In this document: piece after piece, positions 9,857 through 18,595 of the stretch | Layout of the letters: each line of letters opens with the position of its first letter | Position numbering within the stretch: the stretch's first letter is position 1 | NCBI RefSeq assembly: GCF_023913775.1 | Contig: NZ_JAMXAX010000056.1 | Location: forward strand, 1 to 34,963 | From: Acidovorax facilis | GTDB taxonomy: Bacteria; Pseudomonadota; Gammaproteobacteria; Burkholderiales; Burkholderiaceae_C | DNA: 34,963 nt | Direction of reading: 5' to 3' | The notes under the pieces: generated by a model | Told to the model about the DNA's origin: nothing | The model's input: the letters and a program-made list of their open reading frames with translations, nothing else | Database searches by the model: none | Translations under genes and position numbers: made by a program

Positions 9857-12286
9857 ATGCATGATGCCCACCAGAAACACCTGACCACGCACCGAGCCCG
9901 CCTCCACCGCGAGGCCGACGCGGACTTCGCGCAGTGGGCCGCCGGATACGGTGTGATCCAGCACTCACCACAGACACAGTTGCGCATCTTCGAGCTGGCG
10001 CAGCTGCTGGTGGCGCAGGGCAGGGCTGCTTCGCCAGCGGACGTTTATCGCCTCCTGCGCGCCGCAGACCACGTCGCATCGGCGGCCATGTGGCTGACAG
10101 TGCACATGACCTACGCCCAGCGGGTGCGGTGGGACGGTGCCGCTCTGCAACCCGACGAGTACAAGCAAACGCCTGAGGGTCATACCGGGGGGTCGCTCAA
10201 CATGGTGCCTGCCTACGCCGGCTACCTGGCGGCGAACTCGTTGACCGGCCATACGCGGGGCTGGATCATGGGGCAGGGCCACAGCGTCGCAGGCGTCGAG
10301 GCGGTCAACCTGCTGGTGGGCAACATGCTGCCAATCCAGGCGCAGCGATACGACTTGAGCGATTCCGGCCTGACGCGTTTCGTCGGCGATTTCTATTCCT
10401 ATTCCATCGGGCCCGATGGGCGGCCGGAATCCCCGCTTGGCAGTCATGTCAACGCCAATACAGCCGGTGGCATCTCCGAGGGCGGCTATCTCGGGTTCGC
10501 CGAGCTGCAGTACGTCCACATCCCGCTGCCGGGCGAGCGGCTGGTGGCCTTCCTGAGCGACGGCGCTTTCGAGGAGCAACGGGGCAGCGACTGGGCGCCC
10601 CGCTGGTGGCGCGCCGAGGACAGCGGCCATGTGGCGCCGATCATGATCCTCAATGGTCGCCGCATCGAGCAGCGCAGTACCCTGCAGCAGCAAGGCGGCG
10701 TGCAATGGCTGAAAGACCACCTGCGCCTGAACGGCTTCGACCCGATCGAGATCGATGGCACCGACCCGGCCGCTTTCGCCTGGGCGATCTTCACCATGGA
10801 GGATCGACTCGATGCCTGCACCGAGGCCATTCGGGCGGGTACCGGCGGCTACCCGGTACCGTTGCACTACACCATTGCGGAAGCCCCGAAAGGCTACGGC
10901 TTTCCCGGCGCGGGTTCCAACGATGCGCACAACCTTCCGCTCGGTGCCAACCCCCGCGTTGACGCTGGGGCTCGCGCGCTCTTCGAAGAAGGGGCGAGGG
11001 CGCTGTGGGTTTCACGCGAAGACCTAACCTCCGCCGCAGCGGTTCTCAATCGGCATGATAAGCAGCGCCGGGTGCGCGAACGGGATCACGCCTTCGCCAC
11101 ACGCACCGTGCAAGTCCCGTCTCTTCCAACTCTTGCGTCGCTCGCGCCCGGTGAGCGCGAATGCTCGCCGATGGAGGGGATCGACCAGGCGTTCACGGCG
11201 CTGGTGGCCGCCAATCCGCAACTGCGGGTGCGGGTTGGCAACCCGGACGAGCTGCGCAGCAACCGCATGGGCCGCACGCTCGATCTGCTCAAGCACCGCG
11301 TTGTGACGCCGGAGCAGGGCGTGGCCGAGTCAATCAGCGGCTCCGTGGTCACTGCCCTCAACGAGGAGGCCGTGGTCAGTGCGGCCCTCGCCAACAAGGG
11401 CGGACTGAACCTGGTCGTGTCGTACGAAGCGTTCGCCGCCAAGATGCTGGGCGCTCTGCGCCAGGAGATCCTGTTCGCGCGCCAGCTTGCGGACGCAGGG
11501 CGTCCACCCGGCTGGCTGTCGGTGGTGACGGTGGCTACTTCCCACACGTGGGAAAACGGCAAGAACGAGCAGTCACACCAGGATCCTTCGTTCGGCGAGA
11601 CGCTGCAGGGCGAGATGAGCGACGTCTCCCGTGTCCTGTACCCGCCCGACTGGAACACGGCACAGGCGGCCTTGCAAGCCGCGTACCAGACGCACGGCCA
11701 GTTCTGGACGATGGTAGTGCCGAAGAGGTCCTTGCCGGTCTGGTTCTCAGCGCAAGAAGCTGCGCGTTTGGTGCGTGATGGCGCCCTGTGCATCCGACCC
11801 GCACACGAGGCGCGAATTCTGTTCACTGCTGTCGGTGCTTACCAGCTGGGTGAGGCTCTCAAGGCCGCCGAAAGGCTGAAGCAGCGTGGCGTCGAGGCAG
11901 CGGTGAACTACATCGTCGAGCCCGGGCGTTTCCGCGTCGGTCGGGACGCCCGCGAGGCTGCGCACCAGAGTGCAGCGACCGACGCACTTTTCCCTGCGAC
12001 GCAGGATGTGCGCATCTTCCTCACGCATACACGTCCGGAAGCTCTGGTTGGCTTACTGCGTCCCCTTGACACCGGTGCGCAAACGACTCGCGTGCTCGGG
12101 TACGTGAGCCGCGGCGGGACGCTGGACGTTGCAGGCATGCTATTCGCGAACCGCACGACGTGGGCCCACGCGGTTTGCGCCGCATCTGAAGCGGCTGGTC
12201 TCGAAGTGGAACGACTGCTCGACGCGCCGGAATTGCAGGCTGTCCGAGGCGGCGGGGATCCCCGCATCATCATGAGTTCGTACTGA
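9857..12286 (+). CDS. xfp: Xylulose-5-P/fructose-6-P phosphoketolase family enzyme
   Basis: 809 residues, the usual length for the family. This thiamine-diphosphate enzyme splits xylulose 5-phosphate (or fructose 6-phosphate) with phosphate to acetyl phosphate plus glyceraldehyde 3-phosphate (or erythrose 4-phosphate). Seen here: EGHTGGSLNMVPAYAGY and GWIMGQGHS (N-terminal TPP domain), ISEGGYLGF, SDGAFEEQRGSDWAPRWW, and in the C-terminal half ENGKNEQSHQDPSF, which corresponds to the ENGFSHQDP motif but is divergent. The ATG at 9857 has AAAGGA about 11 bases upstream. It is the first gene behind a perfect FNR-type box, and acetate kinase elsewhere in the window would use its product. Substrate preference cannot be told from the sequence. 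Confidence 0.9.
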   Translation: MHDAHQKHLTTHRARLHREADADFAQWAAGYGVIQHSPQTQLRIFELAQLLVAQGRAASPADVYRLLRAADHVASAAMWLTVHMTYAQRVRWDGAALQPDEYKQTPEGHTGGSLNMVPAYAGYLAANSLTGHTRGWIMGQGHSVAGVEAVNLLVGNMLPIQAQRYDLSDSGLTRFVGDFYSYSIGPDGRPESPLGSHVNANTAGGISEGGYLGFAELQYVHIPLPGERLVAFLSDGAFEEQRGSDWAPRWWRAEDSGHVAPIMILNGRRIEQRSTLQQQGGVQWLKDHLRLNGFDPIEIDGTDPAAFAWAIFTMEDRLDACTEAIRAGTGGYPVPLHYTIAEAPKGYGFPGAGSNDAHNLPLGANPRVDAGARALFEEGARALWVSREDLTSAAAVLNRHDKQRRVRERDHAFATRTVQVPSLPTLASLAPGERECSPMEGIDQAFTALVAANPQLRVRVGNPDELRSNRMGRTLDLLKHRVVTPEQGVAESISGSVVTALNEEAVVSAALANKGGLNLVVSYEAFAAKMLGALRQEILFARQLADAGRPPGWLSVVTVATSHTWENGKNEQSHQDPSFGETLQGEMSDVSRVLYPPDWNTAQAALQAAYQTHGQFWTMVVPKRSLPVWFSAQEAARLVRDGALCIRPAHEARILFTAVGAYQLGEALKAAERLKQRGVEAAVNYIVEPGRFRVGRDAREAAHQSAATDALFPATQDVRIFLTHTRPEALVGLLRPLDTGAQTTRVLGYVSRGGTLDVAGMLFANRTTWAHAVCAASEAAGLEVERLLDAPELQAVRGGGDPRIIMSSY

Positions 12287-12300
12287 TCGAAAGGAACAAT

Positions 12301-13659
12301 ATGCGAATTACTTTCCTGGGTGCCGCGGGCACCGTCACCGGATCGAAATACCTGCTGGAGCACGGCGGCAAGCGCGTGCTGGTCGACTGCGGGCTGTTCC
12401 AGGGCCTCAAGCAGCTGCGGCTGCGCAACTGGGATGTCTTCCCGCTTCAGCCTGAGACGATCGATGCCGTCGTGCTCACCCACGCGCACATCGACCATAG
12501 TGGCTACCTGCCCGCGCTGGCGCGCCAGGGGTTCAGCGGCCCTGTGTTTTGCACCGAAGCGACGCGCGACCTCTGCGCGTTGCTGCTACCGGATTCGGGG
12601 CACCTGCAGGAGGAAGATGCGCTTTATGCCAATCGTCGCGGTTTCTCGAAGCACAGTCCGGCCCTGCCGCTTTACACGGAACAGGACGCGCGTAAGACCC
12701 TGCGCCTGTTCCAGCCTCAGCAGTTTGACGCCGAGTTCGAGCCGGTCGAGGGGCTGCGAATGCGTTTTTCGCTCGCCGGCCACATCCTTGGTGCCGCCAG
12801 CGTTCATGTGCAGTGGGGTTCAGGGTCGTTGCTGTTTTCGGGCGACCTTGGGCGCGACGAGGACGTTGTCATGCGGCCGCCGCAGGCACCGCCTGCGGCG
12901 GACTACGTCGTCATGGAATCGACCTATGGCGACCGATCGCATGAGAAGGAAGATCCCGCTACTGCTTTTGCAGAGGTGATCAACCGCACTGCAGCGCGCG
13001 GAGGAGTGGTCATCGTCCCCGCCTTTGCGGTTGGACGAGCGCAGTCACTCATGTACGTGCTCGCCACCCTGAAGCGCGAAGGCCGCATTCCAGACCTGCC
13101 GGCCTTCCTTAATAGCCCGATGGCCGCCGATACGACGGAGCTGTACCACAAACACCGTTCGCAGCACCGGCTGACGCCCGACCAGTGCCGGATGATGTGC
13201 ACCGCAGCCAAGGTGGTGAACTCTGTGGAGGAGTCGCGCAAGCTGAACGATATGCGCTATCCCGCCGTCATCATTTCGGCAAGCGGCATGGCCACCGGCG
13301 GGCGCGTGGTGCACCACCTGAAGGCGATGGCACCGAATCCTCGCAACACCATCCTGCTGGCCGGCTACCAAGCTGCTGGGACACGTGGCGCGGCGCTCGT
13401 GGGCGGCGCAAAGCAGATCAAGATTCACGGCGACTACGTTCCCGTGCGCGCGGAAGTCGCTAGCCTCGGTGCCTTGTCCGCACATGCCGACCGGGAGGAG
13501 CTGCTGCGCTGGGTGGGACGGATGCCGCAGCCGCCCAAGCGGGTGTTTGTCACCCACGGCGAGTCTGTCGCTGCCGACAGCTTGCGCATCGCCATCCAGG
13601 AACAGCATGGCTGGGCATGCACTGTCCCGGAGCATATGCAAGCCGTGGAGCTGGGATGA
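12301..13659 (+). CDS. Metallo-beta-lactamase/beta-CASP RNase-like hydrolase
   Basis: 452 residues, full length for the bacterial RNA-specificity MBL group (related to RNase J and CPSF73). Motifs in order: LTHAHIDHSGYLP (zinc ligands HxHxDH), LAGHILGAAS, FSGDLGRDED, the beta-CASP motif A ESTYGDRSHE, VPAFAVGRAQSLMY, SASGMATGGR, and SAHADREELL with VTHGES at the end. The family cleaves RNA endo- or exonucleolytically using two zinc ions. It begins 14 bp after phosphoketolase (GAAAGGAA upstream), and its stop overlaps the next start as ATGA. Sharing an operon with a nucleotide phosphorylase suggests that it supplies nucleotides from RNA; that is inference. Confidence 0.85.
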   Translation: MRITFLGAAGTVTGSKYLLEHGGKRVLVDCGLFQGLKQLRLRNWDVFPLQPETIDAVVLTHAHIDHSGYLPALARQGFSGPVFCTEATRDLCALLLPDSGHLQEEDALYANRRGFSKHSPALPLYTEQDARKTLRLFQPQQFDAEFEPVEGLRMRFSLAGHILGAASVHVQWGSGSLLFSGDLGRDEDVVMRPPQAPPAADYVVMESTYGDRSHEKEDPATAFAEVINRTAARGGVVIVPAFAVGRAQSLMYVLATLKREGRIPDLPAFLNSPMAADTTELYHKHRSQHRLTPDQCRMMCTAAKVVNSVEESRKLNDMRYPAVIISASGMATGGRVVHHLKAMAPNPRNTILLAGYQAAGTRGAALVGGAKQIKIHGDYVPVRAEVASLGALSAHADREELLRWVGRMPQPPKRVFVTHGESVAADSLRIAIQEQHGWACTVPEHMQAVELG

Positions 13660-15185
13660 ACGCGCTGGCTGCCCATCTGCCGGATGCCGCGGGGCTGATC
13701 GCACGCCGCGCGGGGATCCTCACGTACCAATCGCCGGTTGTCTACATGCGGGTCGACTGCGAAATCTGCCGTTCGGAAGGGTTCGAGGCCCAGACGCGCG
13801 TGGAGATCGAATGGAAAGGTCGAACGGTCATCGCCACTGTGCACCACGTGGCCGCTGACTGGCTAGGCCACGGAGAGGCTGGCTTGTCGGAGCCTGCCTG
13901 GCGGGTTCTCGGCCTTTCAGGGGGCGAAATGCTCGCCATCCGCCATCCCCCGGTACTCGAATCCGAGCGGCATATTCGCGGCAAGACCTATGGTGCGTCG
14001 TTGGACTATGAAAAGCTCAAAACCATCATGCACGATGTGGCGGCTGGCCGGTTGTCCGACCTGCACCTGGCGTCCTTTGTCACGGCCACGGCGGGTGGCC
14101 GAATGTCGCACGAGGAGACGGTCGCCCTGACCCGCGCCATGATCGATGTCGGCGAGCGGCTGCACTGGCCTTTCTCGCCGGTGATGGACAAGCATTGCGT
14201 CGGAGGGTTGCCGGGCAACCGGACGACGCCGCTGGTGGTGGCCATCGTTACCGCCTGCGGTCTGGTCATGCCTAAGACGTCATCCCGGGCGATTACCTCT
14301 CCGGCGGGTACCGCGGACACCATGGAGACCCTGGCGCCAGTCAACCTGGATCTGCAGGCCATGCGCCGGGTGGTCGAGAAGGTCGGCGGTTGCATCGTCT
14401 GGGGAGGCTCCGTGCAGCTGAGCCCGGCAGACGACGTGTTAATCCGTGTGTCGCGTCCGCTGGACCTGGATGGCACCGCGCAACTGGTCGCCTCTGTGTT
14501 GTCAAAAAAGGCAGCGGCGGGGTCGGAGCGCGTGCTGATCGATATTCCGGTCGGCCCGACAGCCAAGGTCCGATCCGAAGAAGCGGCGGATGAACTCGGC
14601 GGCCTCCTGGAGCATGTCGGCGAGGCGGTAGGCTTGCAACTGCGTGTCGTCCGCACCGACGGTACGCAGCCTGTCGGTCGAGGCGTCGGTCCCGCTCTCG
14701 AGGCGCGGGATGTCCTCGCCGTCCTGCAAAGGGACTCTGCGGCCCCTGCGGATCTCCGCGAGCGGGCGTTGCTGCTCGCCGGGCACCTTCTGGAGATAGG
14801 CGGAAAAGCCGGCCCCGGTGCAGGCTATGCGCTTGCGCAACAGGCGTTGGACAGCGGGCAGGCCTGGACCCAGTTTGTTGCCATCTGCGAGGCGCAGGGT
14901 GGCCTTCGCCAGCCGCCCGTGGCGCCGCACGTGCGACCGTACCTTGCCGGTGCAGCGGGCGTGGTGACCGCCGTCGACAACCGGAAGCTGGCGATGGTTG
15001 CCAAGCTGGCAGGAGCGCCAGGGGCGCCGGCCGCAGGCATCACGCTGGAAGTGAAGCTCGGGGATCGGATCGCGCGCGGCCAGCCGCTGTTCCACGTGCA
15101 TGCCCAGACCACCGGAGAGCTGGAGTACGCGCAGGCCTATGCAAACCGCCAGCAGGGGCTGGTCACCATCGAGGAAATAGCATGA
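13656..15185 (+). CDS. AMP phosphorylase / thymidine phosphorylase family protein
   Basis: 509 residues from ATG 13656, overlapping the previous stop by 4 bp; the open frame extends 39 bp upstream but the ATGA junction is the natural start. It matches the archaeal-type branch of the thymidine phosphorylase family, which has an extra N-terminal domain (about residues 1-85). Later come KTIMHDVAAGRLSD, MSHEETVALTRAM, DKHCVGGLPGNRTTP (phosphate and substrate region), SSRAITSPAGTADTMETL, and a C-terminal domain with KLGDRIARGQPLFHVHA. Archaeal members release the base from AMP, CMP or UMP with phosphate to give ribose 1,5-bisphosphate. Bacterial members are usually annotated as putative thymidine phosphorylase, so the true substrate is open. 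Confidence 0.85.
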   Translation: MNALAAHLPDAAGLIARRAGILTYQSPVVYMRVDCEICRSEGFEAQTRVEIEWKGRTVIATVHHVAADWLGHGEAGLSEPAWRVLGLSGGEMLAIRHPPVLESERHIRGKTYGASLDYEKLKTIMHDVAAGRLSDLHLASFVTATAGGRMSHEETVALTRAMIDVGERLHWPFSPVMDKHCVGGLPGNRTTPLVVAIVTACGLVMPKTSSRAITSPAGTADTMETLAPVNLDLQAMRRVVEKVGGCIVWGGSVQLSPADDVLIRVSRPLDLDGTAQLVASVLSKKAAAGSERVLIDIPVGPTAKVRSEEAADELGGLLEHVGEAVGLQLRVVRTDGTQPVGRGVGPALEARDVLAVLQRDSAAPADLRERALLLAGHLLEIGGKAGPGAGYALAQQALDSGQAWTQFVAICEAQGGLRQPPVAPHVRPYLAGAAGVVTAVDNRKLAMVAKLAGAPGAPAAGITLEVKLGDRIARGQPLFHVHAQTTGELEYAQAYANRQQGLVTIEEIA

Positions 15186-16081
15186 CCATGATCATCCTTC
15201 CCGCACCTGGCGCCGAGCAAGCCGCGGCCGACCTCGCGGTGCACCTGCAGGCCCCGGTCGGCCGAGTGGAGGCGCGTCACTTCCCCGACGGCGAGTCCTA
15301 CCTTCGGCTGCACGATGATCTATCCGGAAAAGATGTTGTGGTCGTGGCATCCCTGCGCGACCCGGATCCGCAGGCGCTGCGCCTGTGGTACCTGGCGCAG
15401 ACCGCGCGTGAACTGGGCGCCAGTCGGGTCGGTATCGTTACTCCCTACCTGCCCTACATGCGCCAGGACAAGCGCTTCCAGCCAGGCGAGGCCGTAACTT
15501 CCGTCACCTTCGCGCGCTTCTTGTCGCAGGCGTTCGACTGGCTGGTGACGGTCGATCCGCACCTGCATCGCCGCGCCTCTCTCGACGAGGTGTACTCGAT
15601 TCCGGCCGAGAACGTGGCCAGTGCACCCGCGATCGCACGCTGGGTGGCCGCCCACGTCCCAGAGCCGGTGGTCGTTGGCCCGGATTCAGAAAGCGAGCAG
15701 TGGGCCAGCGACGTCGCTGCTCGCGTCGGCTGTCCATTCATTGTTCTGTCCAAGCGAAGGCTCGGTGACCGTAGTGTCGAAATCAGCGTTCCCCAGGTCG
15801 AGACATACGCAGGCCGCCGTCCTGTGCTGATCGACGACATCATCTCCAGTGCACGCACGATGGCAGTGGCTGTGCGGCAGGTGCGATCGGTGTTCAAGAA
15901 CGATCCAGTGTGCATCGGCGTGCATGCGGTGTTCGCCCCGGATGCAATGCAGCTGCTTGAGGACGCCGGCGCGGCCAGCGTGGTGACCTGCAATACGCTG
16001 CCGCACCCGAGCAACGGCATCGACGTAATGGGCGAAGTGGCCCACGCCGTTCGTGCGCGAGTGGGCAACGTGTCGGGATAG
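15182..16081 (+). CDS. Ribose-phosphate pyrophosphokinase (PRPP synthetase) homologue
   Basis: 299 residues, ATGA-overlapped with the phosphorylase; a second in-frame ATG at 15188 is possible. Seen: RHFPDGESYLRL, PYLPYMRQDKRF (PYxxYxRQDR motif), LVTVDPHLHR, VGPDSESEQWA, SKRRLGDRSVEI (catalytic loop Lys/Arg) and the PRPP loop VLIDDIISSARTM. Classical enzymes have DDxIxTGGT; here TGGT is SART, so the loop glycines are missing. The classical reaction is ribose 5-phosphate plus ATP to PRPP plus AMP. It is shorter than the housekeeping enzyme (about 315 residues), and the setting suggests a specialised or reverse role in nucleotide breakdown. Function is inferred. Confidence 0.8.
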   Translation: MTMIILPAPGAEQAAADLAVHLQAPVGRVEARHFPDGESYLRLHDDLSGKDVVVVASLRDPDPQALRLWYLAQTARELGASRVGIVTPYLPYMRQDKRFQPGEAVTSVTFARFLSQAFDWLVTVDPHLHRRASLDEVYSIPAENVASAPAIARWVAAHVPEPVVVGPDSESEQWASDVAARVGCPFIVLSKRRLGDRSVEISVPQVETYAGRRPVLIDDIISSARTMAVAVRQVRSVFKNDPVCIGVHAVFAPDAMQLLEDAGAASVVTCNTLPHPSNGIDVMGEVAHAVRARVGNVSG

Positions 16082-16124
16082 CCGGATCAAGACTCTTATT
16101 TCAGCCTGCACCGGTCAATTCATC

Positions 16125-16141
16125 ATGCGCGTGGCGCGCAT
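16125..16141 (+). terminator. Hairpin after the PRPP-synthetase homologue
   Basis: ATGCGCG-TGG-CGCGCAT is a perfect 7-bp stem with a 3-nt loop, 43 bp after the stop codon. There is no T-run after it, so it is a possible mRNA-stabilising or Rho-associated hairpin rather than a clear intrinsic terminator. Confidence 0.35.
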
Positions 16142-16334
16142 CGCAAGCCCAGGCTGTTTCTTCGTGACGAGTTGGGCTTGGCTGCACGGGGGCTGATGGC
16201 TTGGGGGAGCTTGCGGTGCCGCTGACGGCGACCGTCTAGTCGCTCTGGACACCTGGCGCGAACTGCGAGCGTGGGACGAGCTCAATATTGAGGCGTTCTA
16301 CCCATTTCATCGACTGCTTAGACCCTCTTTCTCA

Positions 16335-17960
16335 ATGCACCACACATCAAACTGCGAACTGACCCCCTTCGAGCGGCTCAACCGCGATTGCTTCTGCCTG
16401 AGCCTGGATCCAGCGGCGCTGGCGGCCGCGCTCGATGCTGAACTCGGTTCCCCGAGCTTGTCGCAGCTGGTGAGGGAGCGATGCCCCTACCTGTTTGCCG
16501 CGCAACCAGTCTTTGTGGCGCGGCCCCCGCTGGATCGAATGGCGCACGTCGTGCGAGCCATTGAGGCGGTAGTGGCACTCCCGGCGTACCGGGAACAGGT
16601 TCTGGCGGATGCCCCAGCCATTGCGCACATTGGCGCAGGTGGCGCGCAGGGTGTGTTCTTCGGCTATGACTTCCATCTGGATCAGGACCGTCTCGGCCTG
16701 ATCGAAATCAACACGAACGCGGGTGGCGCGATGCTGAATGCGGTGCTGGCTCGCGCTCAGCGCAGCTGCTGCCAGGCTGTACAGGCAATGGCGCCCGACG
16801 GCGCCAGCGTCACAACGTTCGAACAGCGGCTGGTGGATATGTTTCGCCGTGAATGGCGACTGGCGGGCAACTCTCGGCCGCTGGCCTCAATCGCGATCGT
16901 GGACGAGGCACCGCAGCAGCAATACCTGTATCCAGAATTCCTGCTATTTCGACAGTTGTTCGAGCGCCATGGACTGCAGGCCGTCATTGCCGATCCGTCC
17001 GAACTGGCATGCCGCCACGGCAGGCTCTGGCACGGCGAGCTGGCCATCGACGTGGTTTACAACCGAGTCACGGATTTCTATCTGGATCTGCCTGCGAACG
17101 CCGTGTTGCGGCAGGCGTGGCAAGAGCAGGCGGCAGTTCTCACGCCCCATCCCCAGGCACACGCGCTCTACGCCGACAAACGCCGTCTGGCGTTGTTCAG
17201 TGACGAAGCTGCGCTGCGGGCCTTGGGCGTTGCCGATGACGACCGGCAGGTGCTGCTGGCGAACGTGCCGCGCACCGAAGTGGTCGATGCAGCGCATGGC
17301 GACCGGCTGTGGGCGGCGCGCCGGAGCCTGTTCTTCAAGCCAGCGGCGGGCTTCGGTAGCCGCGCTGCGTACCGGGGCGACAAGGTCACGCGTCGAGTCT
17401 GGGAGGAGATCATGGCGGGAGCCTATGTGGCACAGGCCTTTGTGCCTCCCGGCGAGCGCGTCATTCCGAACGAGGGAGGATCACAGTCTATGAAGTTCGA
17501 TTTGCGCGCCTATGCCTATGCGGGAGGCGTGCAGTGGGTCGCGGCACGCGTGTACCAAGGGCAAACCACGAACTTCCGCCAGCCGGGCAGCGGGTTTGCT
17601 CCCGTTTACACCACCGTGGATGCATCCGGCCGCGGAATGGGCGAAGCGGAGGGCGAATATGCCTCCTACGTGTTCCTGCTGGACGCGGAGAGCGAGGTGC
17701 ACGCCTTGCCGCATGTGCTGTATGTGGCGCTCGCCCGGGGTCAGGCCTTGGCACCGATGTTGGCGGGCCGGACGCTGCGCCTGGCGGACTGGTATGTCCG
17801 GCTCCAGGCCGGCGGGGAACCGGGGGCGGTGGTCAACGAGACCTATGGGCTCGTTCGCTTCGACGGCGAGGGGCGCTTCAATTTGGAGGTTGCCCCAGGG
17901 GACACCGCGTGGCCGACTCCTGCGGAGCGTAGACGGATGCAGGAACTGCTGCTGTCGTGA
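16335..17960 (+). CDS. ATP-grasp-like protein of unknown function
   Basis: 541 residues, soluble, no signal peptide. I do not recognise a named family. Two regions look like an ATP-grasp ligase: EINTNAGG at residues 124-131, and about 333-350 FFKPAAGFGSRAAYRG followed by VAQAFVPPGER, which resemble the nucleotide-binding lysine and glycine loop. Near the C-terminus NETYGLVRFDGEG could hold acidic metal ligands. The start is the first ATG in the frame, but no Shine-Dalgarno is visible, so the start is uncertain. It lies 253 bp after the PRPP-synthetase homologue on the same strand, with its own promoter or as a distal operon member. An amide- or peptide-bond-forming ligase is possible, but unproven. 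Confidence 0.6.
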   Translation: MHHTSNCELTPFERLNRDCFCLSLDPAALAAALDAELGSPSLSQLVRERCPYLFAAQPVFVARPPLDRMAHVVRAIEAVVALPAYREQVLADAPAIAHIGAGGAQGVFFGYDFHLDQDRLGLIEINTNAGGAMLNAVLARAQRSCCQAVQAMAPDGASVTTFEQRLVDMFRREWRLAGNSRPLASIAIVDEAPQQQYLYPEFLLFRQLFERHGLQAVIADPSELACRHGRLWHGELAIDVVYNRVTDFYLDLPANAVLRQAWQEQAAVLTPHPQAHALYADKRRLALFSDEAALRALGVADDDRQVLLANVPRTEVVDAAHGDRLWAARRSLFFKPAAGFGSRAAYRGDKVTRRVWEEIMAGAYVAQAFVPPGERVIPNEGGSQSMKFDLRAYAYAGGVQWVAARVYQGQTTNFRQPGSGFAPVYTTVDASGRGMGEAEGEYASYVFLLDAESEVHALPHVLYVALARGQALAPMLAGRTLRLADWYVRLQAGGEPGAVVNETYGLVRFDGEGRFNLEVAPGDTAWPTPAERRRMQELLLS

Positions 17961-18008
17961 GCAGGCATCGAACGGCGCCCCAAAATAACCGAGCGGAGTT
18001 GAAGCCGC

Positions 18009-18039
18009 TTGACCTTCCCACGGTGGTAAGCCCGAATAT
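18009..18039 (+). promoter_or_regulatory. CueR/MerR-like promoter with 19-bp spacer
   Basis: The -35 TTGACC (18009-18014) is followed by a 19-bp spacer (18015-18033) with the dyad CTTCCCAC-GG-TGGTAAG and a -10-like GAATAT (18034-18039). It matches the copA promoter at 22 of 31 aligned positions, including TTGACCTT and GTAAG. It reads toward the small exported protein whose ATG is 90 bp downstream. Confidence 0.7.
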
Positions 18040-18128
18040 GTCGTTTCGGGGGGCGGGCACAGCTGCTGCTCACAAGCCAGCCAAGAATATTTTTCGCAGT
18101 ATACAAACCGTAATCCAAGGAGCTTTCC

Positions 18129-18548
18129 ATGACTTCCGCCAACATCCTCGCCGTTGCCCTGTTCACATTCTCCGCAAGTGCGTTCGCCCAAGCCACCCTG
18201 TCACACGGTGGTCCCGAGCCCCAGCCCAGGCAGCTGCAGGAGTCGGCGGTTTCCGAGCCGCATCAGCACCGCTACGTATATATCGGTAGGGACCGCATCA
18301 AGACCCACCTCGACCGCCCGGCCGATAGCTCGGGCTCGCCCGACCTGCAACCGCAAGATCAAGCGTCCCCGGCCGAATCGAAGGAATACGAGTACGTGAC
18401 GATTGGGCGGGACCGGACCAGGGTCCGTGTGCCCCGTCGGGCTGAGCGGTCTGGCCGCAACGCTGAGGCGATGGGTATCTCGGGAGAAACGCCTGCGCCA
18501 GGCGCGCCGCTTACCCGCGATGAGGACCTGAAGGGCGGCCCGAACTAA
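18129..18548 (+). CDS. Small exported protein with an internal duplication
   Basis: 139 residues. A Sec signal (residues 1-20, cleavage AFA-Q) is followed by a hydrophilic chain with no known domain. Residues 49-66 begin YVYIGRDRIKTHL and residues 89-106 begin YVTIGRDRTRVRV: two copies of a YVxIGRDR motif exactly 40 residues apart. There are several histidines early in the mature chain (LSHGG, PHQHR), but no cysteine. CAAGGAG precedes the ATG. A CueR-like promoter upstream suggests copper induction. Function unknown; a periplasmic copper-stress protein is my inference. Confidence 0.7.
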   Translation: MTSANILAVALFTFSASAFAQATLSHGGPEPQPRQLQESAVSEPHQHRYVYIGRDRIKTHLDRPADSSGSPDLQPQDQASPAESKEYEYVTIGRDRTRVRVPRRAERSGRNAEAMGISGETPAPGAPLTRDEDLKGGPN

Positions 18549-18595
18549 GCGGCCAAGCAGCAACCATAGTGGCGCAGCCGTTCGGGGAATAGTGG

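Noticed and set aside
9673..9864. 63-residue open frame overlapping the phosphoketolase start
   Set aside because: It has no similarity, an Arg/Pro/Ala-rich composition, and would overlap the ribosome-binding site of a clear gene.
16082..16334. Possible small gene between the PRPP-synthetase homologue and the ATP-grasp-like gene
   Set aside because: The 253 bp contain several stops in all frames read, and only a hairpin without a T-run.
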